Source: an uncultured Lachnospiraceae bacterium
GTDB lineage: Bacteria > Bacillota > Clostridia > Lachnospirales > Lachnospiraceae
Length of the DNA: 8,546 bases
Reading direction: 5' to 3'
NCBI GenBank assembly: GCA_902463835.1
Contig: CABQGZ010000116.1
Coordinates: forward strand, 1-8,546
Shown here: piece by piece, positions 1 through 6,238 of the stretch
Layout of the letters: every line of letters begins with the position of its first letter
How positions within the stretch are numbered: the stretch's first letter is position 1
The notes under the pieces: generated by a model
Told to the model about the DNA's origin: nothing
The model's input: only the letters and a program-made list of their open reading frames with translations
Databases searched by the model: none
Translations under genes and position numbers: made by a program

Positions 1-7
1 TTTCCAT
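1..7 (-). CDS. Start of a divergent gene, cut by the window edge
   Basis: Only the first two codons and one further base are inside the window: an ATG at 7-5 followed by GAA and the start of a third codon. The start is supported by an SD-like AGGAGA at 20-15, eight bases from the ATG, and by a good promoter at 37-65 on the same strand. The product cannot be identified from this fragment. It is divergent from rqcH and shares a roughly 190-base intergenic region with it. Confidence 0.5.
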
Positions 8-36
8 ATTGTCATCTCCTGTAAATTGATGTCTCT

Positions 37-65
37 ATGATATCATAAAAATGAATCAGTTTCAA
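37..65 (-). promoter_or_regulatory. Sigma-A-type promoter for the left-edge minus-strand gene
   Basis: On the minus strand there is a -35 box TTGAAA (65-60), a 17-base spacer, and a -10 box TATCAT (42-37). Each differs from the consensus at one position. The predicted transcription start is near position 30, giving a leader of about 23 bases with an SD just before the ATG at 7. The -10 lies inside the small palindrome ATGATATCAT (37-46). Confidence 0.5.
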
Positions 66-133
66 CTCAAAAAATGTTTTCGCATCCACAGAGCTCCCGC
101 CAGAAAAAGTATGCCGATATACAATTCATATAT

Positions 134-162
134 TTGCTTTTTTCCCTAAAATGCATTATACT
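134..162 (+). promoter_or_regulatory. Sigma-A-type promoter for rqcH
   Basis: TTGCTT (134-139), a 17-base spacer and TATACT (157-162) fit a vegetative promoter with a good -10 and a weak -35. Transcription would start near 169, about 28 bases before the ATG at 197. A start at 169 argues against the upstream in-frame ATG at 74, which would lie ahead of the promoter. Confidence 0.5.
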
Positions 163-196
163 GACAGCAGAGATTGAAATAAAAAGGAGAATCACC

Positions 197-1936
197 ATGG
201 CTTTTGATGGAATTGTTATCGCGAATCTAGTAAAGGACTTAAATACATGCATTTTAAATGGAAGGATCAGCAAGATCGCCCAGCCAGAAAACGACGAGCT
301 GCTGCTGACGATCAAGGGGAACGAAGGACAGGTGCGTCTCCTGCTGTCGGCCAGTGCTTCCCTGCCGCTGGTATATCTGACCGAACAGAACAAACCAAGT
401 CCCATGACGGCGCCCAACTTCTGCATGCTGCTGCGCAAGCACATCGCAGGCGGCCGCATCACAGCAGTGTATCAGCCTGGAATGGAGCGTATTATCAATA
501 TGGAGATTGAGCACTTGAACGAGCTGGGCGATCTGTGCAAAAAAATATTGATCGTGGAGCTTATGGGCAAGCACAGCAACATTATCTTCTGCGATGACAA
601 GGGAATGATCATCGACAGCATCAAGCATATCTCCGGCAGTGTCAGCTCCGTCCGGGAGGTTCTGCCGGGCAGAGCATATTTTATCCCCCAGACCCAGGCG
701 AAAAAGAATCCCCTTGACGCTGCCGAGGAGGATTTTGTGCATACAGTATGTGAAAAGCCGGTCTCTATTGCCAAAGCCATCTATTCCTCCTATACAGGCA
801 TCAGCCCGGTGATGGCCTCAGAAATCTGTTCTCGGGCGTCCCTGGATGGAGATATGCCTGCCGCCGCCCTTTCCGCAGAAGAAAGACTGCATCTTAGCCG
901 CCAGTTCTCCCTCTTCTGTGAGGACATCCGGGAGGGTGTGTTCGCCCCCAATATTGTAAAAAAGGGAAAGGAACCCATCGAATTCTCGGCGGTACCGCTG
1001 ACCCAGTACGCCGATTATGAGACAGTCCCCTATCCTTCCATCTCCAAGGTGCTGGAGGAATACTATGCCGCCAAGAGCGTCTACACCCGTATCCGGCAGA
1101 AATCCGTGGATCTTCGAAAGGTCGTGACCACTGCCCTGGAGCGGAACCGCAAAAAGTATGACCTGCAGTTAAAACAGTTGAAGGATACCGAGAAAAAAGA
1201 CAAATACAAGGTATATGGGGAGTTGATCCACACCTACGGCTATGGTCTGGCGGACGGTGCCAAAGAGCTGGAAGCACTCAATTACTATACCAATGAGACC
1301 ATAAAGATTCCTCTGGATCCCCAGCTCACCACCGGTGAGAACGCCCAGAAGTATTTTGACAAATACGGCAAATTAAAGCGCACCTACGAGGCACTCTCCG
1401 AGCTGATCTTAGACACCAAAAATGAGATTCTCCACTTAGAGTCCATCTCCACCTCCCTGGATATCGCCATATCCGAGGACGATCTGTCCCAGATCAAGGA
1501 AGAGCTGGTGCAGTACGGCTATATCAAAAAGCGTGGCAATGCCAAAAAAGAGCGTTTTAAGAGCAAACCCTTTCACTATCTCTCCTCTGACGGCTATCAC
1601 ATCTATGTGGGAAAAAATAATTTTCAGAATGACGAGCTGACCTTCCATTTCGCAGTCGGAAGCGACTGGTGGTTCCACGCCAAAGGAATCCCAGGCTCCC
1701 ATGTGATCGTGAAAGCCAACAACCAGGAGCTGCCCGACCGCACCTTCGAGGAGGCCGGAAGACTGGCCGCCTACTATTCCAAGGCCCGTGGAAACGACAA
1801 GGTGGAGATCGACTATCTGGAACGTAAAAATGTGAAGAAGCCAAACGGCAGCAAGCCCGGCTTTGTGGTATACTACACCAACTATTCCCTCACCATTGAC
1901 TCCGATATCACCGGGCTTGCGCAGGTGGAGGATTGA
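197..1936 (+). CDS. rqcH: RqcH (NFACT family; formerly FbpA/YloA), ribosome quality-control alanine-tailing factor
   Basis: This encodes a 579-residue member of the Rqc2/NEMF/RqcH family, a normal length. Family members bind obstructed 50S subunits carrying peptidyl-tRNA, recruit Ala-tRNA and add C-terminal alanine tails that mark the peptide for degradation. The NFACT-N domain begins at residue 1 (MAFDGIVIANLVKDL). A helix-hairpin-helix-like segment lies near 175-270, a charged coiled-coil middle domain at about 285-440, and the NFACT-R domain at about 455-560 with DWWFHAKGIPGSHVIVK at 490-506. The tRNA-binding Asp-Arg pair of the family appears here as Glu97-Arg98 in GMERII. The start at 197 is chosen because AAAAGGAGA (182-190) sits six bases upstream; the open frame extends back to 74 but lacks an SD and precedes the promoter. 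Older names call it a fibronectin-binding protein. The family assignment is secure; alanine tailing is inferred from the family. Confidence 0.96.
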   Translation: MAFDGIVIANLVKDLNTCILNGRISKIAQPENDELLLTIKGNEGQVRLLLSASASLPLVYLTEQNKPSPMTAPNFCMLLRKHIAGGRITAVYQPGMERIINMEIEHLNELGDLCKKILIVELMGKHSNIIFCDDKGMIIDSIKHISGSVSSVREVLPGRAYFIPQTQAKKNPLDAAEEDFVHTVCEKPVSIAKAIYSSYTGISPVMASEICSRASLDGDMPAAALSAEERLHLSRQFSLFCEDIREGVFAPNIVKKGKEPIEFSAVPLTQYADYETVPYPSISKVLEEYYAAKSVYTRIRQKSVDLRKVVTTALERNRKKYDLQLKQLKDTEKKDKYKVYGELIHTYGYGLADGAKELEALNYYTNETIKIPLDPQLTTGENAQKYFDKYGKLKRTYEALSELILDTKNEILHLESISTSLDIAISEDDLSQIKEELVQYGYIKKRGNAKKERFKSKPFHYLSSDGYHIYVGKNNFQNDELTFHFAVGSDWWFHAKGIPGSHVIVKANNQELPDRTFEEAGRLAAYYSKARGNDKVEIDYLERKNVKKPNGSKPGFVVYYTNYSLTIDSDITGLAQVED

Positions 1937-2110
1937 CGAAGGCCCTCAATCTGCTGCAGTGCGTTCTGCAGGGTTTCCTCCAGGCTGTTCTCTTTTCTTG
2001 GCTTATTTTGTCATATTATGAAAAAAATGCATGTGTATCCCCAAGGTTTTCGCATATAATATTACCGTACCAAAAAACGCAACAATGAAAACTGCAAAGG
2101 AGGTTTTACA
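1937..2110. other. Intergenic region between rqcH and the SASP gene
   Basis: This 174-base gap holds a 6-bp inverted repeat CTGCAG/CTGCAG (1954-1959 and 1966-1971) shortly after the rqcH stop. It has no immediate T-run, so it is a poor terminator. A pyrimidine-rich stretch follows (about 1990-2010), then an AT-rich region with the sigma-G-like promoter and a strong SD. On the minus strand a 43-codon start-less frame (2010-1882) crosses the rqcH end; see findings. I see no convincing gene here. Confidence 0.5.
2029..2059 (+). promoter_or_regulatory. Sigma-G-like forespore promoter for the SASP gene
   Basis: GCATG (2029-2033) resembles the sigma-G -35 GHATR, and CATATAA (2053-2059) resembles the -10 CATNHTA with one mismatch. 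The spacer is 19 bases, slightly longer than usual. No good sigma-A -35 lies 17 bases ahead of the overlapping TATAAT at 2055-2060. SASP genes in Bacillus and Clostridia are transcribed by sigma-G in the forespore, so the context supports the call, but the match is imperfect. Confidence 0.4.
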
Positions 2111-2314
2111 ATGTCAAACGGATCAAACAGAGCAGTCGTACCTGAAGCGAAAAACGCATTGAACAGATTTAAATACGAGGTAGCCAGTGAATTAGGAGTA
2201 CCTTTGAGTGACGGTTATAACGGTAACCTGACTTCCAAACAGAATGGTTCTGTAGGTGGTTATATGGTGAAGAAAATGATCGAAGCCCAAGAAAAACAGA
2301 TGGCTGGGAAATAG
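2111..2314 (+). CDS. Alpha/beta-type small acid-soluble spore protein (SASP)
   Basis: This is a 67-residue protein of typical family length. Alpha/beta SASPs saturate DNA in the dormant spore, stiffen it toward an A-like form and protect it from UV, heat and chemical damage. During germination they are cut by the Gpr protease and supply amino acids. The Gpr recognition segment is visible as KYEVASELG (residues 21-29), with the expected cut after Glu23. The second conserved block is GSVGGYMVKKMIEAQEK (46-62). A very strong SD, AAAGGAGGT (2096-2104), lies six bases before the ATG, as expected for an abundant protein. The gene appears monocistronic, with a sigma-G-like promoter upstream and a hairpin 19 bases after the stop. 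It shows that the host belongs to a sporulating lineage. Which SASP paralogue it is cannot be decided here. Confidence 0.96.
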   Translation: MSNGSNRAVVPEAKNALNRFKYEVASELGVPLSDGYNGNLTSKQNGSVGGYMVKKMIEAQEKQMAGK

Positions 2315-2333
2315 CAAAAAGTAATAAGCAAAT

Positions 2334-2359
2334 AACGGCACAGTAGGAACTGTGCCGTT
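2334..2359. terminator. Bidirectional intrinsic terminator between convergent transcripts
   Basis: A perfect 10-bp inverted repeat, AACGGCACAG / CTGTGCCGTT, encloses a 6-base loop (2344-2349). It lies 19 bases after the SASP stop and 14 bases after the DUF4037 stop. On the minus strand the stem is followed by a T-rich tail (ATTTGCTTATTACTTTTTG). On the plus strand the tail is only GTTTCTGCTTG. It probably ends both transcripts, more efficiently on the minus strand. Confidence 0.8.
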
Positions 2360-2373
2360 TCTGCTTGTGTATA

Positions 2374-3297
2374 TCACAGCATCACCGGTGAATTGCGAAG
2401 TCTTCCGTCTGTAATGTGCTCTGTGATATCATAGGCATAAGGCTCCAGATAATCCCCGGCCATTGTTGTCAACTGTTGATTCCGCAGCCCATCTGCAATC
2501 AGTTCTGCAAGCTCCTCGATTATTGGAAGATTCCGGCTCCTGTCAAAGGGAGCAGACATCAGCTTCGTCAGTCGGGCAGCATACGCTTCGCCCCCAGGGA
2601 GCTGGGAAAGTCGTCGGAACATCCATTTGTAATAAGGTACATACTCTTTTTGCAGCAGGAAGAAAGCTTCCGCTGCGCTGCGCACAAAATCGCTCAGCGC
2701 CAGAGAGGCTGCGGCATATTCTCCGTGATCCAGACAGCGCTTGTAATTGTACTGCCCCATCTGCGCCATATAGAATATTGCGGAAGCCAGCTTCTTCAGG
2801 CGCACATCCTCCGGGCGGCGATATTTTACTTCATTACGTATCCGGCTGAACTCTCCCACAGGATCGGTGAACACCTCACCGTTGGTGGCCTCTGCCAGAT
2901 AAAAATCGGGAATCGCCATCCATTCCTCATTTGTCTTGGGAAGCGTTCCATCTGGAAGGTAAAAGGAATAAAAGTCCTTTATGGTTTTGACGCCCCGAGT
3001 ATCGGAGCCAAACAGGCTTTTATTTTCTACATGAAAGCCCATATATTCCTTCGGCAGCTTCCGATACGCCCGAAAGAGGCGAAAGCCAAATTCTCTCTCG
3101 TCCTCCTCTGTGAGCCAGATGCAGAAGCCTGGCTCAAAATCATGATCTCTGGATATCTCATCATCAAACCCAAAGCATTCGGACCCGTGTCCCACAAGTC
3201 CCACCGCAATGCGATCCACATATTCCGGGAACTCCTTTTTTATCATTGGTACGCCGTATTCCTCATAATATGCTTTTGCCAGTTCCAATCCGCTCAT
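2374..3297 (-). CDS. DUF4037 protein with a nucleotidyltransferase-like N-terminal domain
   Basis: This 307-residue protein resembles the DUF4037 family, whose substrate I do not know to have been established. The N-terminal half carries a DNA polymerase beta-type nucleotidyltransferase signature: Gly38-Ser39 in LVGHGSECFG, then Asp51-His52-Asp53 in SRDHDFEPG, matching the family pattern GS-x(9-13)-DxD. These residues would bind nucleotide phosphates and two metal ions. The C-terminal part (about 165-300) reads as mostly helical, with KEYVPYYKWMFRRL at 217-230, similar in layout to nucleotidyltransferases with a helical substrate-binding domain. There is no signal peptide or membrane segment. 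Its ATG overlaps the TPR gene's TGA (ATGA at 3297-3294), so translation is probably coupled; an SD-like GGAGG lies 12 bases upstream. It is the last gene of the operon. Catalytic activity is inferred from the motif only. Confidence 0.85.
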   Translation of the reverse strand: MSGLELAKAYYEEYGVPMIKKEFPEYVDRIAVGLVGHGSECFGFDDEISRDHDFEPGFCIWLTEEDEREFGFRLFRAYRKLPKEYMGFHVENKSLFGSDTRGVKTIKDFYSFYLPDGTLPKTNEEWMAIPDFYLAEATNGEVFTDPVGEFSRIRNEVKYRRPEDVRLKKLASAIFYMAQMGQYNYKRCLDHGEYAAASLALSDFVRSAAEAFFLLQKEYVPYYKWMFRRLSQLPGGEAYAARLTKLMSAPFDRSRNLPIIEELAELIADGLRNQQLTTMAGDYLEPYAYDITEHITDGRLRNSPVML

Positions 3298-4097
3298 TTG
3301 AAATCTGTTCCTCCATAGATTTCTCTTGCCACAGCCTCCAGTGCGTTAGCCTCCATAGTCCGCTTGAAATACCGTAGAGAGGGCGCACATTTTGACAGAA
3401 TAAAGGCATAGTTGGCATCCCGGGGCTGACGCGGCGAATTGAGGTACTCCCAGGCCAGATCCAGAGTCTCCTCCACCTGCTCGTAAGCGGTGCTATCCCG
3501 GTCAAAGATCAGATGTGCCAGGTTGATCAGCGTCACGGCAATCTCCCCATCGTGCTTTCCTTCCGCCTTGAGAATCTCAATGGCCCTGCGGTAACAGCTT
3601 TCCGCTTCCTGATAGCGCTCCTGGTCGCAGAGCGCGGTCGCCTTGTTGTTGAGAAAGGCTGTATACTCGAAAGTGTCTTCCTGATTGTTTGCAAGATAAA
3701 TTTTCTCTGCCTTGTCATAGAGCCCAAGCCCCTCCTCCGGCCGGCCGAAGGCCTTCAAGGTGGTGGCTGCATTGACGTAGATTGTGGCTGTGGAAAGGGC
3801 GTTATCCAAATCCAATAAACGGATCAGCTCCTGTACCTTTCCCACTGTGGTCATCGCCTTCTCTCTCTCGTTTGTACGGCGGTAAAAGCCCAGCTTTTCA
3901 TTGAGTACGGTCAAAAGCCCTCGGTCGTCCCCCAGGGAACGAGCCTCCCCTTCCCAATGATCCAGATATGTACCGGCGCCCGCAAGATCATTTTTTGCAA
4001 AAAAGCTGTCCAGTTTTTCAATAAAACGGGTGGCGTTGATTCGCTCCACAGGCTCTTTGACACAGCTGCTGCACCCAAAAGATGGTTTCTTATTCAT
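3294..4097 (-). CDS. Tetratricopeptide-repeat (TPR) protein with N-terminal CxxC
   Basis: I do not recognise a named gene here. The 267-residue product is cytosolic, with no signal peptide or membrane helix, and is built from helical repeats. TPR-like units lie at about residues 63-96, 105-138, 147-180 and 187-222; the clearest is ALCDQERYQEAESCYRRAIE (155-174). Such repeats usually bind partner proteins. The N-terminus has Cys9-x-x-Cys12 (FGCSSC), a possible metal or redox site. I chose the ATG at 4097 because AGAGGAG (4115-4109) lies 11 bases ahead of it. An in-frame ATG at 4127 overlaps the recG stop (TAATG) and would add 10 residues, but its nearest SD-like GGAG is about 14 bases away. 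The gene overlaps the DUF4037 gene by four bases, so the two products probably act together. Confidence 0.85.
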   Translation of the reverse strand: MNKKPSFGCSSCVKEPVERINATRFIEKLDSFFAKNDLAGAGTYLDHWEGEARSLGDDRGLLTVLNEKLGFYRRTNEREKAMTTVGKVQELIRLLDLDNALSTATIYVNAATTLKAFGRPEEGLGLYDKAEKIYLANNQEDTFEYTAFLNNKATALCDQERYQEAESCYRRAIEILKAEGKHDGEIAVTLINLAHLIFDRDSTAYEQVEETLDLAWEYLNSPRQPRDANYAFILSKCAPSLRYFKRTMEANALEAVAREIYGGTDFK

Positions 4098-4126
4098 ATA
4101 GCAAGCATCTCCTCTATGTTCTTCCA

Positions 4127-6202
4127 TTACAGATTCGCTGTCTCCACACAGGAATCCAGATACCGCAGAACCTGTCCGCGGATACTGCTGTTTACTTCCG
4201 CTTCCAGCATTGGGTCCTCGGCAAGCAGATTCTTTGCCTCCTCGGCAGCGCTTTTTAAAATATCGCTGTCCTGATAGATATCTCCAAGCTGAAATTCCAA
4301 CAGACCGCTCTGGCGGATGCCAAAGAAATCCCCCGGCCCCCGAAGCTTCAAGTCCTCGGAGGCAATAAAGAAGCCGTCATTGGACTTATTTAAGATTTCC
4401 AGACGCTTTTTGGCCTTATCCCCATCGGAAGTGTTCAGCATAATACAGTAGGACTGGGCATCTCCCCGCCCTACCCGGCCCCGGAGCTGATGAAGCTGGG
4501 CCAGACCGAAGCGCTGGGCGTCCTCAATCATCATCACGGTGGCGTTTGGAACGTTGACCCCCACCTCTATGACCGTAGTGGACACCAGCACCTGAATCTC
4601 ATTGGCCGCAAAGGCCTGCATGATCTGATTTTTCAATGCTCCCTTCATCTTGCCGTGGAGACAGGCGATCTCCACGCCCGGCAGTTCCTCCTGGAGCTTT
4701 ACGGCGTAGTCTGTCACATTCTCCGCTTCCAGCCCCTCGCTCTCCTCCACCAGAGGGCAGATCACGTAGGCCTGATGGCCCAATGATACCTCCCGGCGGA
4801 TAAATTCATAGGACTTTGGTCGGAACTTGGTGTCCACCACACAGTTTTTGATGGGCAGACGATGTGCCGGAACCTCATCGACCACAGAGATATCCAGATC
4901 GCCGTACAGAATAATGGCCAGGGTTCTCGGGATGGGGGTGGCGCTCATCACCAGGATGTGGGGCTGGGCTCCCTTTCGATACAATGTCTCCCGCTGCTTC
5001 ACGCCGAACCGGTGCTGCTCATCGGTAATGACCAGCCCCAGGTTGTCAAATATAGTTCGCTCCTGGATCAGCGCGTGGGTGCCGATGACCATAGCGCTCT
5101 GGTACAGCTGGATCCGGTCGTAGGCACGCCGCTTTTCTTTGGCAGTCATGGAGCCTGTCAGCAGAATAACCGGAACCTTCAGGCCGTGATCCTCACACAG
5201 CCTGGAAAAGGTTTCGTAATGCTGCCGCGCCAAAACCTCTGTGGGAGCCATCAACGCGGACTGACACCCGCTCTGGGCACAGTCCAGCATGGCAAGAAAG
5301 GCAAGAATTGTCTTACCGCTGCCCACGTCTCCCTGGATCAGCCGCTGCATAATGTAAGGTTCCCGCATATCCTGACGTACCTCCGCCAGTGTCCGCTTCT
5401 GGGCACCCGTCAGCTCATAGGGCAGCGCTTCCATCACCTGGCTTGCCCAGGAATCCGCCACCGGAACAAATTGAAATTCATTTTTCACACGCTCCATCTG
5501 CTTTTTCTGCAGCTGGGCGGCCAGAATAAACTGGAAAAATTCATCGAAAACAAGCCGTTTTCTGGCCTGCAGCAGTGCTTCCTGGCTCTCTGGAAAATGA
5601 ATGTTCTCCAGTGCGTAATTGTATTCCGCCAGATACCGCCGCTGACGGATGTCCTCCGGCAGATAGTCCCTGGTCAGATCCAGCTGCTCCAGCACCTGTT
5701 TTACCGTCTTTGAGACCATGTTTTTCGAAAGTCCTTTTGTCAGGGTATAACAGGGCCATAGACAATTCTGCATTTCCTGATATTTTTCCGGAGTCAGTAT
5801 CTGTGGCTGATCCAGGGTCAATGCGTTTCCTTTTTTACTGATCTTTCCAAGAAACAGGTAGTGTTCTCCCACCTTCAGCGTACTTTTCAGATAAGGCATA
5901 CGGAACCACACCAGGGAGATACCGCGCTCCCTTGCGCCAAGACGCAGGGTCGTCACCTGCATCCGCCCGGTATTGCGCACCAGAGGAACCTTGTCCACCC
6001 GTCCTGCCAGCGCTGCTGTCATCCCTTCCGCCGGATTGCTGTCCAAAAGCTCCTCCACCGTCTGCATGGACGGAAGCTTCTCATAATCCCTGGGATAATG
6101 AAGGAGTATATCACCAACGGTGTATACTCCTATTTTATGAAACAACTGTTCCGTTTTCGCCCCGATTCCTTTGATCTCGCCAATCGAGGAATTGATATCC
6201 AT
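4127..6202 (-). CDS. recG: ATP-dependent DNA helicase RecG
   Basis: This 691-residue protein has the normal length for RecG, a superfamily 2 translocase that remodels stalled replication forks and branch-migrates Holliday junctions in recombinational repair. A helix-hairpin-helix-like start (IGEIKGIGAKTEQLF, 7-21) precedes the OB-fold wedge domain (about 60-150) that splits the fork. The motor motifs are intact: Walker A GDVGSGKT (291-298), APTEVLA (319-325), DEQHRFG (394-400), SATPIPRT (420-427), STTVIEVGVNVPNA (541-554) and QLRGRVGRG (572-580). The conserved C-terminal LRGPGDFFGIRQSG lies at 620-633, in the hook region that couples ATP hydrolysis to movement. The ATG at 6202 follows AGGGAG (6215-6210) at a suitable distance. 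It lies 36 bases after yloV and just ahead of the TPR gene. Nothing suggests truncation or loss of activity. Confidence 0.98.
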   Translation of the reverse strand: MDINSSIGEIKGIGAKTEQLFHKIGVYTVGDILLHYPRDYEKLPSMQTVEELLDSNPAEGMTAALAGRVDKVPLVRNTGRMQVTTLRLGARERGISLVWFRMPYLKSTLKVGEHYLFLGKISKKGNALTLDQPQILTPEKYQEMQNCLWPCYTLTKGLSKNMVSKTVKQVLEQLDLTRDYLPEDIRQRRYLAEYNYALENIHFPESQEALLQARKRLVFDEFFQFILAAQLQKKQMERVKNEFQFVPVADSWASQVMEALPYELTGAQKRTLAEVRQDMREPYIMQRLIQGDVGSGKTILAFLAMLDCAQSGCQSALMAPTEVLARQHYETFSRLCEDHGLKVPVILLTGSMTAKEKRRAYDRIQLYQSAMVIGTHALIQERTIFDNLGLVITDEQHRFGVKQRETLYRKGAQPHILVMSATPIPRTLAIILYGDLDISVVDEVPAHRLPIKNCVVDTKFRPKSYEFIRREVSLGHQAYVICPLVEESEGLEAENVTDYAVKLQEELPGVEIACLHGKMKGALKNQIMQAFAANEIQVLVSTTVIEVGVNVPNATVMMIEDAQRFGLAQLHQLRGRVGRGDAQSYCIMLNTSDGDKAKKRLEILNKSNDGFFIASEDLKLRGPGDFFGIRQSGLLEFQLGDIYQDSDILKSAAEEAKNLLAEDPMLEAEVNSSIRGQVLRYLDSCVETANL

Positions 6203-6238
6203 AATAACTCTCCCTATTGCATATATTGGCAGTTTTCG

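Noticed and set aside
74..196. A 41-residue N-terminal extension of rqcH from the ATG at 74
   Set aside because: It lies upstream of the predicted promoter and lacks an SD, while the ATG at 197 has a strong one and gives the standard NFACT N-terminus.
1954..1971. CTGCAG inverted repeat after rqcH as an intrinsic terminator
   Set aside because: The stem is only six base pairs and is followed by GGTTTCC rather than a T-run, so the call is not supported.
2416..3318. A 300-codon plus-strand open frame antisense to the DUF4037 gene
   Set aside because: The minus-strand frame has a clear nucleotidyltransferase signature and operon context. The plus frame has no recognisable domain and would run through the start of the opposing gene.
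4862..5713. A 283-codon plus-strand open frame inside recG
   Set aside because: It is entirely within recG, whose helicase motifs are intact in the opposite frame. The antisense translation has no recognisable domain.
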